Assembly: GCA_016195915.1 (NCBI GenBank)
Contig: JACPYS010000018.1
Location: 1 to 64,000, forward strand
Length of the DNA stretch: 64,000 nt
DNA from: Betaproteobacteria bacterium
GTDB lineage: Bacteria; Pseudomonadota; Gammaproteobacteria; Burkholderiales; SG8-39
Direction of reading: 5' to 3'
The notes beneath the pieces were generated by a model. That model worked only from the letters and a program-made list of their open reading frames with translations. It had not been told where the DNA came from and ran no database searches. The translations under genes were made by a program, and so were the position numbers. Below are positions 33,575 through 42,295 of this stretch, in pieces (the first letter of the stretch is position 1; every line of letters starts with the position of its first letter).

Positions 33575-35044
33575 ATGATTCGGGATCTGCGAGACTTCAT
33601 CGCGGCATGCGAGCGCCACGGCATGCTGCACCGGATTGGCGCGAGGGTCGACTGGAACCTGGAACTCTCGCACGTCGCCAAGGTGAACGAGGAGGCCGGC
33701 GGGCCGGCTCTGATGTTCGAGAATGTCCGAGATTCTCAGATCCCAGTATTCACGAGCGCGTTCACGTCGCCCGCGAGGATGGCTCTGTGCCTCGGAGAGG
33801 ATCCGAAGCTTCCGATCAGTGAACTGAGCAGGAAGTGGATGGAACGTCTCCGGCGGAAGTGGCTTCCCCCGGAAGTCACCGACGATGTGCCTGTGATGGA
33901 GAACGTGCTCACCGGTTCGGATATCGACGTCACGAAGTTTCCCGCGCCCTGGTTCTACCCCGAGGATGGGGGGCGTTACTTCGGCACCGCCGTGTACTCG
34001 ATCTGCCGCGACCCGGATTCGGGATGGACCAACATCGGCACCTATCGCATGCAGACCCAGGCGAAGGACGCTGTCAGTGTGATGATGCTGCGCGGCAAGC
34101 ACGGCCAGATCATCCGCAGCAAGTACGTCGAGCGCGGCCAGCGCATGCCGTTTGCCGCGGTGATTGGCGCCGACCCCGTGCTGTTCCTCGTCGGGTCGAT
34201 ACAGAGCGGAATCGGCGTCTCTGAATACGACATCGCGGGAGCGCTGCGCGACTGTCCGGTACCGGTGTTCGTCTCCGATCTAACGGGACTCACGCTGCCG
34301 GCGAGGGCCGAGATCATTCTCGAGGGCTATCTCGATTCCGACGACTTGCGCCGCGAAGGTCCGCTCGGCGAGTACACCGGTTACTACTCGAGCACCCGGA
34401 GCAGCGATGGCGCGGGGCTCGAGCCGAGCCTGAAGGTTGAACGCATTCTTCATCGGAACCATCCCGTTTTCTGGTCGACGACCATCGGCAAGCCGGTCAA
34501 CGATATCCACATGTTCCAGTCGCTCAATCGCACCGCGCATCTCTGGCACGATCTGGAGGCGATGAAGATTCCCGGCATCCAGGGCGTGTACGTGCCGCCG
34601 GAAGCGTGCGGCTGGTTCTGGGCGGTGATATCGGTGAGGCAGATGTATCCCGGGCATTCCAGCCAGGTGGGGAATGCAGCGATCGCCACTTCGACCGGCC
34701 ATTACGCCTTGAAGGGCGTCATCGTGGTCGATCACGACATCCATGTGGAGGACTGGGACCGCATCTGGTGGGCGCTCTCCATCAGGTTCGATCCGCGGCG
34801 CTCGATCCAGATCATCGACCGCGGCCGCTCCACTCCGCTCGACCCCAGCCTGCCGCGCGACTCGCGATACATCATGAGCCGCGTCATCATGGATGCCTGC
34901 ACGCCGTTCGAGTGGGAGGAGAAACCGCGGGAAGTCTTCATGGACCGCGATACGCTGAGGCAGGTTTCGGCGCGATGGACGGAATACGGGTTCCCGGGTG
35001 CGAGCCCGGTAGCCGCGCTGATCGACCGCCTGAGCAAGACCTGA
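33575..35044 (+). CDS. UbiD-family decarboxylase
   Basis: 489 residues. Prenylated-FMN-dependent (de)carboxylase family: start MIRDLRDFIAACERHG, central ENVLTGSDIDVTKFPAPWFY, TNIGTYRMQTQAKDAVSVMM, the region GPLGEYTGYYSSTRSSDGAG that carries the catalytic Glu, and DHDIHVEDWDRIWWALSIRF. ATG 33575 has AGGGAG six bases upstream. No ubiX is nearby. It is followed by a Bug-type binding protein, so it probably decarboxylates an imported aromatic or unsaturated acid rather than acting in ubiquinone synthesis (inference). Confidence 0.92.
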   Translation: MIRDLRDFIAACERHGMLHRIGARVDWNLELSHVAKVNEEAGGPALMFENVRDSQIPVFTSAFTSPARMALCLGEDPKLPISELSRKWMERLRRKWLPPEVTDDVPVMENVLTGSDIDVTKFPAPWFYPEDGGRYFGTAVYSICRDPDSGWTNIGTYRMQTQAKDAVSVMMLRGKHGQIIRSKYVERGQRMPFAAVIGADPVLFLVGSIQSGIGVSEYDIAGALRDCPVPVFVSDLTGLTLPARAEIILEGYLDSDDLRREGPLGEYTGYYSSTRSSDGAGLEPSLKVERILHRNHPVFWSTTIGKPVNDIHMFQSLNRTAHLWHDLEAMKIPGIQGVYVPPEACGWFWAVISVRQMYPGHSSQVGNAAIATSTGHYALKGVIVVDHDIHVEDWDRIWWALSIRFDPRRSIQIIDRGRSTPLDPSLPRDSRYIMSRVIMDACTPFEWEEKPREVFMDRDTLRQVSARWTEYGFPGASPVAALIDRLSKT

Positions 35045-35111
35045 ACAGGGGTGGTGCGTCGAACCGCCGCTGCGGCGCGATTCGCCGGCGCGAATGGGAG
35101 AGGAGAAGATC

Positions 35112-36077
35112 ATGCCGCTTTGTCGAATGATGCTCGCTGCGATGTTGCTCGGTGCGACGCATTTCGCGATCGCGCAGGAATATCCGACGCGCCCCGCGAA
35201 GCTGGTCGTCGCCTATACGCCGGGCGCCGAGAACGACCTGATCGCCCGGCTTGCCGCGCAGCATCTCAGTGAGCAGCTGAAGCAGCCCTTCGTGGTGGAA
35301 AACAGGCCAGGCGCGAGCGGTGTCATCGGAGCGGATTTCGTCGCCAAGTCGGCTCCCGACGGATACACGCTGCTGCTCGGAAACACGACCTTGCTGGGGA
35401 TCATGGGCAGCCTCAATCCGAAGCTGCCGTATCAGCCCCTGGACTTCGAGCCCGTCACCATCGTTGCGACGATACCGACGGTGCTTGTCGTGAGTCCGTC
35501 GCTACAGGTCAATGACATCGCGGAACTCGTCGCTCTGGCGAAGTCAAAGCCGGGCGCGCTCAACTATGCTTCGCCCGGAAGCGGTACGCCAATGCACCTG
35601 ACCGCGGAACTGTTCGCTGCGCAGACCGCGATCAAGATAATCCATGTCCCCTACAAGGGCGCAGCGCCTGCGGTGACCGAGCTGATCGCCGGGCAGGTGC
35701 AGCTCATGTTCCAGAACGTGCCGACCGTGCTCGCGCACGTCAGGGGCGGAAAGCTGAAGGCCATCGCAACTGCCAACCCCACGCGGCTGGCGGTGCTGCC
35801 GGAGGTTCCGACGCTGGGCGAAGTCGGTGTCCGGGACGCGGAATCGGCGTCGTGGTTCGCGATCGTTGCCCCGAAGGGCACTCCGAAGAGCATCGTCACG
35901 ATGTTGCAGGCCGAGATCGCGCGCGGATTGAAAAAGCCGGATGTCCGCCAGCGGCTGCAGGATCTCGGTGCCGATCCGCTCGGGAGCACGCCCGAGGAAT
36001 CGGCCGCCCACGTCGGCAGGGAAATCTCCAAATGGGCGCGAGTGATCAAGACCTCCGGCATCAAGGTTGGGGACTGA
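35112..36077 (+). CDS. Bug-family tripartite tricarboxylate transporter binding protein
   Basis: 321 residues. Signal peptide (MMLAAMLLGATHFAIAQ), then the Bug pattern YPTRPAKLVVAYTPGAENDL, VVENRPGASGVIGADFVAKS, HVPYKGAAPAVTELIAGQVQ and VPTLGEVGVRDAES. ATG 35112 follows GAGAGGAGAAG. 67 bases after the UbiD gene and on the same strand, so likely the receptor for that enzyme's substrate. No membrane subunits nearby. It is the second Bug protein of the window and only distantly similar to the one at 17.4 kb. Confidence 0.93.
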   Translation: MPLCRMMLAAMLLGATHFAIAQEYPTRPAKLVVAYTPGAENDLIARLAAQHLSEQLKQPFVVENRPGASGVIGADFVAKSAPDGYTLLLGNTTLLGIMGSLNPKLPYQPLDFEPVTIVATIPTVLVVSPSLQVNDIAELVALAKSKPGALNYASPGSGTPMHLTAELFAAQTAIKIIHVPYKGAAPAVTELIAGQVQLMFQNVPTVLAHVRGGKLKAIATANPTRLAVLPEVPTLGEVGVRDAESASWFAIVAPKGTPKSIVTMLQAEIARGLKKPDVRQRLQDLGADPLGSTPEESAAHVGREISKWARVIKTSGIKVGD

Positions 36078-36159
36078 TGTGACGACCTGGAAAAATCCGC
36101 GCGGGACTCCGCGCGGTACTCGGTATTAACCTGCGCACTGGCAGCAAAGGGAGAAACGC

Positions 36160-36250
36160 ATGAGCAGCGATGTCCGCTTTGATTTCATGCTGGCCCTTCG
36201 CAGGGGCCGAAGGTCGTCTCCTGGATCGTGCGCGGGTTGCGCCGGCGCTA
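36160..36250 (+). other. Stub of a deleted gene or short leader
   Basis: An ATG at 36160 with a good AAAGGGAGAAACGC upstream begins MSSDVRFDFMLALRRG, but the sequence loses coding character and runs antisense into the GGDEF gene. It looks like the first codons of a third gene of the UbiD/Bug unit cut off by a rearrangement. Confidence 0.3.
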
Positions 36251-37207
36251 GCCGCCTGCCAGCTGAACGCAGTTCCTTCCGGCCAGCTTGGCTGCGCCGA
36301 GCGCCTCGCCCGCGCTTCTAACCATTTCATCCAGTCTCTGGCCCGGCCGCCACTCTGCGACGCCGATCGAAACCGAATAGCTCACCAGCACGTCGCGATT
36401 GATTTGCGCCGGTTGTGCGTCGATGCGGGCACGCAGGCGTTCGGCGGTCTGCAGCGCCTTGCGCGCGCCCAGTTCCGGAAGCAGGACGCAGAATTTCTCG
36501 CCGCCGAAGCGCGCGCACAGATCGCGCGGCCGCAGTGCGCGTCGCAACAACTCGGCCAGCCGCGCGAGTACGGCGTCGCCGACGCGACGTCCCACTGTGT
36601 TGTTCACGTCTTTGAAGCGGTCGATGTCGATCATCAGGAGCGCGGCCGGCGTGCCGGCGCGCTCGCAGCGCAGAAGCTCCCTCTCGAACGCGTCCTCCAT
36701 CCACCGGCGGTTGCCCAGCCCGGTGAGCTGGTCGGTTCGCGCGGCGCCGTCGAATGCGCTGTGCGCATTGAATCCGCCGCCCAGGGCCGGATCTTCTTCG
36801 CGCATCCGTTCGGAAAGCAGACCCAGCATGTTCAGCGCAATGACCGGTGCGCGGTGCATCGCGTCCCACACGCGATCGGAGCTCAAACCCAGGAGCAGCG
36901 TGGGTTCCGTCGCCGCAACCAGCGAAGTCGCCGGCCGCTGCTGGAATATCGTCTGCTCGCCGGCGCAATCGCCGGGACCGATCTTCAACAGGGGCAGGCG
37001 TGCGCTTTCATCGGCATATACGCCGAGTTCGCCACGCATCACGATGTACAAGGCGAGCTGTGGCTCGCCGGGCGTGATGAGCTGAGCTCCGGACGCGACA
37101 TCCCGGCCGAGGGCGCCGGCGGCAATGTTGCGCAGCACTCCGGCCGGGACACCGGCAAACAGCCGGCATCCGGCGAGGGTGTCAAGTGCGGCAGGGGCGA
37201 GGTGCAT
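36248..37207 (-). CDS. Cyclic-nucleotide-binding/GGDEF protein with a GGEKF motif
   Basis: About 319 residues from ATG 37207. An in-frame ATG at 37279 and the most upstream start at 37306 are also open. Residues 1-120 form a cNMP-binding-like beta roll (LAGCRLFAGVPAGVLRNIAA, LYIVMRGELGVYADE, PGDCAGEQTIFQQRPAT). Residues 155-315 form a diguanylate cyclase domain: TDQLTGLGNRRWMEDAFERE, LMIDIDRFKDVNNTVGRRVG, the RxxD inhibitory site in LRPRDLC, and the signature FGGEKF instead of GGDEF/GGEEF. The fourth signature residue is normally Glu and needed for catalysis, so the domain may be a c-di-GMP or GTP sensor rather than an active cyclase. Single gene, convergent with the upstream unit. Confidence 0.88.
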   Translation of the reverse strand: MHLAPAALDTLAGCRLFAGVPAGVLRNIAAGALGRDVASGAQLITPGEPQLALYIVMRGELGVYADESARLPLLKIGPGDCAGEQTIFQQRPATSLVAATEPTLLLGLSSDRVWDAMHRAPVIALNMLGLLSERMREEDPALGGGFNAHSAFDGAARTDQLTGLGNRRWMEDAFERELLRCERAGTPAALLMIDIDRFKDVNNTVGRRVGDAVLARLAELLRRALRPRDLCARFGGEKFCVLLPELGARKALQTAERLRARIDAQPAQINRDVLVSYSVSIGVAEWRPGQRLDEMVRSAGEALGAAKLAGRNCVQLAGG

Positions 37208-37382
37208 GGGTGCGCGTGAGCCTACCCAGGGGTTATCGGCAGCGGAAGGAAGTTCCTTGACCCCTCTCGCCTGGGGCATTTGGGTTCGGCGGCGTATTGC
37301 GCGCACGCTGACTTGCTCCAGGTCAAATCACGCGGTCATGAGCGTGGTGTGATTCAACCTATCGATCCACCGGGAGACGGCG

Positions 37383-37829
37383 ATGCCCCTCGAGACTCCG
37401 AAGCCGATCCACCTTGCGCATCGGGAACTGCGCGACTTGCTGCTGCGAACGACGCACCAAGGCGGCCGCGTCGGCGAGACTGCGCGCCGCGTATTGCGCC
37501 TGTTCGAACCCCACTTGGAGAAGGAGGAGCGTTACGCGATGCCTGTGCTCGGGCTGCTCACGGAGCTTGCCCGCAGCGGACCGACCGGGGCAATGCGTGA
37601 TGCGCTTCCGCTGGTCGAGGAATTCCACGCGCAGTACGAGAACCTGCTTGCAGAGCACCGCATGATTGCGGCGGCGCTGGAGGAGATGCTCGATGCGGCG
37701 AAGGCCGAAGACAAACCGGACTGCGCGGACGTGGCGATGCAGATCCTCAACCACGCCTACCTGGAGGAATCGGTGCTCTATCCCGCGGCAATGCTGGCCG
37801 GCAAGGAGATCAGGCGGCGGCCGCTGTAG
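37383..37829 (+). CDS. Hemerythrin-like HHE-domain protein
   Basis: 148 residues, all helical. The di-iron-type pattern of the hemerythrin HHE family can be read: an early His (LAHRELRDLLL), HLEKEERYAMPVL, LLAEHRMIAAALEEML, and NHAYLEESVLYPAAM. In such proteins these His and Glu residues bind a non-heme di-iron centre for O2, NO or iron sensing or storage. GGGAGACGG precedes the ATG. It is a single gene divergent from the GGDEF protein; a role in NO or O2 response would suit the denitrification context (inference). Confidence 0.75.
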   Translation: MPLETPKPIHLAHRELRDLLLRTTHQGGRVGETARRVLRLFEPHLEKEERYAMPVLGLLTELARSGPTGAMRDALPLVEEFHAQYENLLAEHRMIAAALEEMLDAAKAEDKPDCADVAMQILNHAYLEESVLYPAAMLAGKEIRRRPL

Positions 37830-37860
37830 GTGCCCGGGAACGCCGGTACCGCCGCGCCCC

Positions 37861-39255
37861 TTACATCTTCCACTCGACGTACGAATAGATGTAGTTCGAC
37901 CCGCCCGAGACATTTCCGAACAGGCGCGAGGCGCCGAATATTCCCGAGCGGTGCGATACGCCGAGGCCTAGGTAGGTTTCGCCCATCGACTTTGCGCCGA
38001 CCAGGTCTCCGACGCTTACGTCGATGCTCGGGTCGAGGTAGTTGAGCAATTTGGAGCTGTCACGCCCGCGCGCCACCTGATCGCGAACTTCGATGAAGGG
38101 AACGCGTTCCGCATACGAAAAGCCGACGCCGAATCCCACCCGCGTGCGCAGGCGATTGCTCCACGGGAAACCGTAGTAGTACCCCTTCATGTACGCATTG
38201 AGCTGCATGGAGTCGTCCTGCAACCCGCGTTCGCTGTGGCGCAGGAGGCCGACATAGCCGACGAAATCGAGCGGCCAGCCGTTCAAGCGCTCGATGAACG
38301 GCCGGCCCAGTTCGAGCGCCGCGATCCGCGTCCGGTCACTCGTGCTGGTCGAAGTGCACGCGAGCCGCATGATCCTGGCCAGGGTGCAATCGCTCGACTT
38401 GCCGTAGGCGATCTTGACGATCAGCGGCCGGCCTTCGGGCCAGGCATTGTGCCCGGGCGTAAAGTCGTAGGCGACGCCGGCAAGCGCGGTCATCTGGCTG
38501 CGGCGCTCGACGATCGGGCTCGCGAGTACGCCTGACGACCAGCGCGTCGCCGACACGCCCGCGGTCAGCCGCCAGCGTTCGGAAACGCGGTACACCGCGG
38601 ACAAACCGAGTTCCGCGTTGATGCCGCCGCCCGGCTGGTAGGCGGCGCGTGCCGCCGTGGCTTCGGAGGGACGCACGCCGTAGTAGTAATTGTTGAGCTT
38701 CCCATCGCGTACGCCGATCGCAAACTGGGGCCTCAGCTCAAGCCTGCCCGAGGTCCATGGGTAGTTGTAGCCGACGCGCATTTCGTTGCCGTTGGAACCG
38801 CCGCCGGCGTCGTGCAGCACTTCGCCGAAGAACGTCCCCCAAGGGCTGCGCTGCCGGTAGCTGATCCCGACGTCCACACCCGGAGTGCGATTGGCCATGC
38901 CCGCGAGGCTCGCGGGGATGCGGGCATGGGGAAAACCCTCCAGGCGATACCCGAGAAACAGGTTGATGCGCCGTTCGGGTTCGGAATCGAGTCGCAGGCC
39001 GACGCGGTGACCCTCGAGAAAGAAGCGGTTGCCCTCGTAAACATAGAGCGGAAAGAGATCGTTGCGCGTGCCGCCCCCGCGGTAGAGCGAGCGCTGGCTT
39101 TGCGCCGTGAAGCCGAGCATCGCTCCGCCAGGTTTCAGCGGTACCACCAGGACCGGATCATCGCCCGTGGCCGCGACAGCACCCAAGGCAGCAATGCAGA
39201 GCGCGAGTGCCGTGCACGAGGCCGCAGTCGATCTGTGATGATCCATCGTCCTCAT
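37861..39255 (-). CDS. MipA/OmpV-type outer-membrane protein, long form
   Basis: About 464 residues. Signal peptide (ALALCIAALGAVAATG), then a beta-barrel rich in aromatic-girdled strands. The first 250 residues fit MipA/OmpV (GFTAQSQRSLYRGGG, LGYRLEGFPHARIPASLAGM, GTFFGEVLHDAGG, RVGYNYPWTSGRLELRPQFA, GLSAVYRVSERWRLTAGVSA). The extra 200 residues are a second barrel-like half ending in W-K-M with a terminal aromatic-rich strand. ATG 39255 overlaps the cysG stop by 4 bases; ATG 39246, with GAGG upstream, is equally likely. Function in denitrification is not implied by family. Confidence 0.7.
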   Translation of the reverse strand: MRTMDHHRSTAASCTALALCIAALGAVAATGDDPVLVVPLKPGGAMLGFTAQSQRSLYRGGGTRNDLFPLYVYEGNRFFLEGHRVGLRLDSEPERRINLFLGYRLEGFPHARIPASLAGMANRTPGVDVGISYRQRSPWGTFFGEVLHDAGGGSNGNEMRVGYNYPWTSGRLELRPQFAIGVRDGKLNNYYYGVRPSEATAARAAYQPGGGINAELGLSAVYRVSERWRLTAGVSATRWSSGVLASPIVERRSQMTALAGVAYDFTPGHNAWPEGRPLIVKIAYGKSSDCTLARIMRLACTSTSTSDRTRIAALELGRPFIERLNGWPLDFVGYVGLLRHSERGLQDDSMQLNAYMKGYYYGFPWSNRLRTRVGFGVGFSYAERVPFIEVRDQVARGRDSSKLLNYLDPSIDVSVGDLVGAKSMGETYLGLGVSHRSGIFGASRLFGNVSGGSNYIYSYVEWKM

Positions 39256-40688
39256 TCGCCCGGCTCGAACCAGGCCAGCCGGGAGCGCAATCTTACGACG
39301 TCTCCGACGATGACCAGCGATGGCGGCTTGAATTGTTCGCGCGCGGCGATTCCGGGCAGCGTGGCAAGCGTGCCGACGGCGACGCGTTGCCCGGGCAGGG
39401 TGCCGCGCTCGACGATGGCGGCAGGGGTTCCATGCGGCAGGCCATGCTCGATCAGCTTTTCGGTGAACTGCGCGAGGCCCAGCACGCCCATATAGATCAC
39501 TACAGTCTGTTTCGGCTGCGTCAGCGCGCTCCAGTTCAGCTCGAGCGAGCCATCCTTGCGATGACCCGTCACGAATACGCAGGAGTGCGCGTAATCGCGG
39601 TGCGTGAGGGGGATCCCGGCATAGGCCGCGACGCCCGCCGCCGCGGTGATGCCGGGTACCACCTCGAAGCCGATGCCGTTCGCTGCAAGGGTTTCGATCT
39701 CCTCGCCGCCGCGGCCGAAGATGTACGGGTCGCCGCCTTTCAACCGCACCACGCACTTGCCCTGGCGCGCGAGCTTGACCATTTGCAGGTTGATGTCCTG
39801 CTGAGGGAGCGCGTGGCGGCTGCTTTGCTTGCCGACGTAGATGCGCTCGGCGTCGCGCCGCGCCAGGTCCACGATCTCACGCGCGACGAGGTGGTCGTAG
39901 AGCACCACATCGGCGAGTTGCAGCGCGCGCATGGCGCGCAGCGTGAGCAATTCCGGATTGCCCGGACCGCCGCCGACCAGGAATACGCTGCCCGGCGGTT
40001 TGTCGCCTGCCCCGTCGCGTTGCGCGAGCGACTGCTCGATCGCCTCGGCTGCGGATTGATCGCGCCCGGAGAAGACCATCTGCGCGATCGGTCCGTCGAA
40101 CACGCCTTCCCAGAAGCGCCTGCGCCGGGTCGAATCCGGGAAACGTCGTTTCGACGCAGCGCGATAGCGGCCTGCGAAGGCCGCCAGCCGTCCGAATGCC
40201 GCAGGTACAGTGGCCTCGATCAGCGCGCGCAACCGGCGCGCGACCACGGGCGCGGCGCCGCCCGAGCCGATCGCGATCTGGAGCGGCAGCCGGTCGACGA
40301 CCGCAGGCATGATGAACGTGGAGTTGCGCGGGTCGTCGACCGAGTTCACCAGGATGCGCCTCGCGCGCGACTCCGCGGCCACGGCGGCGTTGACCTCGGC
40401 ATCGCCGGTCGCGGTGACCGCAAGTTCGACGCCGTCCAGATCGTCCGCCGAGAAACGTTTGGCGCGGTACTCGATTTCGCCGCGCTGCGCCTGGCCGGCG
40501 AGCGTCGCACACAGCTCGGGCGCGATCACCCGTACGCGCGCACCGCTGCGCAGAAGCGCGTCGGCCTTTTGCGCGGCAATCGGCCCGCCGCCTACCACGG
40601 CACAGGGCCGCCCGCTCACGTCGAGGAAGGCCGCGAAATAGGCGCGGCCGGCGCTCACGGGGCGCGGATCGGCAGTCGTCTCGGTCAC
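39252..40688 (-). CDS. cysG: Siroheme synthase (fused CysG)
   Basis: 478 residues. The N-terminal precorrin-2 dehydrogenase/sirohydrochlorin ferrochelatase has an NAD fold (AVVGGGPIAAQKADALLRSG, SVDDPRNSTFIMPAVVDR). The C-terminal uroporphyrinogen-III C-methyltransferase has VFLVGGGPGNPELLTLRAMR, VVRLKGGDPYIFGRGGEE and VVPGITAAAGVAAYAGIPLT. It converts uroporphyrinogen III to siroheme, the precursor of heme d1. No ATG fits; GTG 40688 gives the expected N-terminus (GRAYFAAFLDVSGRPC). It is divergent from nirC, and the FNR box between them may serve both. Confidence 0.93.
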   Translation of the reverse strand: MTETTADPRPVSAGRAYFAAFLDVSGRPCAVVGGGPIAAQKADALLRSGARVRVIAPELCATLAGQAQRGEIEYRAKRFSADDLDGVELAVTATGDAEVNAAVAAESRARRILVNSVDDPRNSTFIMPAVVDRLPLQIAIGSGGAAPVVARRLRALIEATVPAAFGRLAAFAGRYRAASKRRFPDSTRRRRFWEGVFDGPIAQMVFSGRDQSAAEAIEQSLAQRDGAGDKPPGSVFLVGGGPGNPELLTLRAMRALQLADVVLYDHLVAREIVDLARRDAERIYVGKQSSRHALPQQDINLQMVKLARQGKCVVRLKGGDPYIFGRGGEEIETLAANGIGFEVVPGITAAAGVAAYAGIPLTHRDYAHSCVFVTGHRKDGSLELNWSALTQPKQTVVIYMGVLGLAQFTEKLIEHGLPHGTPAAIVERGTLPGQRVAVGTLATLPGIAAREQFKPPSLVIVGDVVRLRSRLAWFEPGE

Positions 40689-40754
40689 AGGGGAATCGGT
40701 TCGTTCAGGCGGAAGGGGAAGGGGCAAAGCCAGTGACCGGGTACGGCTCGATTT

Positions 40755-40768
40755 TTGACCTGCATCAA
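40755..40768 (+). promoter_or_regulatory. FNR/DNR box upstream of nirC
   Basis: TTGACCTGCATCAA fits the FNR/DNR consensus TTGAT-N4-ATCAA with one mismatch. It lies 37 bases before the nirC ATG and about 70 bases from the cysG start on the other strand. No clear -10 box at class II spacing for nirC, so the arrangement here is less clear than at nirJ, ubiU or the kinase gene. Confidence 0.65.
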
Positions 40769-40805
40769 AGGGACCGGCGCCCGATTGGGCGAGGCTTGCG
40801 GCACC

Positions 40806-41129
40806 ATGATACGACGACTTGCCGCGTTGGGGCTCGTCCTGCTGCCCGGTGCGGTTGTCGCCGAACCCCCGGGCGAGCGTCGCGACGAACTGATCAATCT
40901 GGTGCGCCAGGACTGCGGCTCGTGCCATGGACTCACGATGAAGGGCGGACTTGGCCCTCCTCTGCTGCCGGCCGCGCTCGCCGACAAGGATCCTGAGAGC
41001 CTGCGCTTGGTGGTGCTCAACGGGCGCCGCGGCACACCCATGCCGCCGTGGCGCGATTTCTTCACCGAAGCGGAAGCCGGGTGGGTGATCGAATTGTTGC
41101 GCGAGGGTTTGCCCGATGAACGACGTTAG
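40806..41129 (+). CDS. nirC: Cytochrome c55X (NirC)
   Basis: A 107-residue periplasmic monoheme cytochrome. Signal peptide (RRLAALGLVLLPGAVVAEPP), heme motif CGSCH, and a distal Met in TPMPPWRDF. It is proposed to donate electrons to cytochrome cd1 or in the last steps of heme d1 synthesis. First gene of the plus-strand nir operon, overlapping nirF by 14 bases. Confidence 0.88.
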   Translation: MIRRLAALGLVLLPGAVVAEPPGERRDELINLVRQDCGSCHGLTMKGGLGPPLLPAALADKDPESLRLVVLNGRRGTPMPPWRDFFTEAEAGWVIELLREGLPDERR

Positions 41130-42294
41130 CTTGATTCTGGCGGCTGCTGCGATGTTCATGGCGGGCTGCGCCGCGAACGGGGCGTTGCGTGGCACCGGCG
41201 ATCTTGGCCTGGTGATTGAACGAGGCGCGGGGCGGATCACGCTGATAGAGACCAGCGGGCGCAGCGCGCTCGGCACGGTCGAGGGCCTGGGCGATCTTTC
41301 GCATGCGGCCGCGGTGTACTCGCGCGACGGGCGTTACGCATTCGTGTTCGGACGCGATGGCGGCTTGTCCAAGGTGGACATGCTGCGCATGAGCGTCGAC
41401 AAGCGCGTGCTGCAGGCGGGCAACTCGATCGGCGGCGCGATCTCGAGCGACGGGCGCGTAATCGCGGTGGCGAATTACGAACCCGGCGGCGTGCAGTTGT
41501 TCGATGCGGCGACGCTCGAGCGATTGGCGGACATTCCCTCGACCTACGGCGACGGCAGCCGGCGCTCCAAGGTGGTCGGCATCGCCGACGCTCCGGGTAA
41601 CCGTTTTGTATTCAGCCTGTTCGAGGCCGGGGAAATCTGGATTGCCGATGCCTCCGAACCGCGCACTCCGAAGCTGGAGCGCTTCCCGGCAATCGGCAGG
41701 GAGCCCTACGACGGCTTCGTCACGCCTGGCGGGCGGTACTACATCGCCGGGCTGTTCGGCGAGGACGGATTGGTGCTGGTGGACCTGTGGAATACCGTCG
41801 GCGGCGCGAAGCGCATCCTCGGCGGGTATGGCCGCGGCGAAGAGAAGCTGCCCGTGTACAAGATGCCGCACCTGCGCGGCTGGGCGATCGCCGGCGACGT
41901 GGCCGTCTTCCCGGCCATCGGGCGGCACGAGGTCCTGATGGTGAATACCGCCACCTGGACGGAGATCGCGCGCGTACCGGTGCACGGGCAGCCCGTGTTT
42001 GCGATCGCGCAGCCGGGCGGCCGGCGCGTGTGGGTGAATTTCGCTTTTCCTAAGAACGACGTGGTGCAGGTGATCGACCTGCCGAGCCGCACGGTGGTGC
42101 GCGAGCTCAGGCCCGGCAAGGCGGTGCTGCACATGGAGTTCACCCCGCGCGGCGAGCAGGTCTGGATTTCGGCACGGGACGACGATCTGGTGACGGTCTA
42201 TGACACGGCCAGCTTCGCGCCGCTCGCGCGCATTGCCGCGCTCAAGCCGAGCGGCATTTTCCTCACCAGTCGAGCGGCGTCGACGGGGTTCTAG
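41116..42294 (+). CDS. nirF: Heme d1 biosynthesis protein NirF (lipoprotein)
   Basis: 392 residues. Lipoprotein signal with lipobox FMAGC (Cys at about residue 18), then an eight-bladed beta-propeller like the d1 domain of NirS/NirN (VYSRDGRYAFVFGRDGGLSK, GGAISSDGRVIAVANYEPGG, MPHLRGWAIAGDVAVFPAIG, VLHMEFTPRGEQVWISARDD). It lacks a cytochrome c domain. NirF acts in the periplasm in the conversion of didecarboxysiroheme-derived intermediates towards heme d1. Normal length. Overlaps nirC at its 5' end and is followed by nirDL. Confidence 0.93.
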   Translation: MNDVSLILAAAAMFMAGCAANGALRGTGDLGLVIERGAGRITLIETSGRSALGTVEGLGDLSHAAAVYSRDGRYAFVFGRDGGLSKVDMLRMSVDKRVLQAGNSIGGAISSDGRVIAVANYEPGGVQLFDAATLERLADIPSTYGDGSRRSKVVGIADAPGNRFVFSLFEAGEIWIADASEPRTPKLERFPAIGREPYDGFVTPGGRYYIAGLFGEDGLVLVDLWNTVGGAKRILGGYGRGEEKLPVYKMPHLRGWAIAGDVAVFPAIGRHEVLMVNTATWTEIARVPVHGQPVFAIAQPGGRRVWVNFAFPKNDVVQVIDLPSRTVVRELRPGKAVLHMEFTPRGEQVWISARDDDLVTVYDTASFAPLARIAALKPSGIFLTSRAASTGF

Positions 42295-42295
42295 C

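Noticed and set aside
36085-36115. CCGCGCGG-GACT-CCGCGCGG as a rho-independent terminator after the Bug gene
   Set aside because: The arms are self-palindromic and no T tract follows, so termination is not supported.
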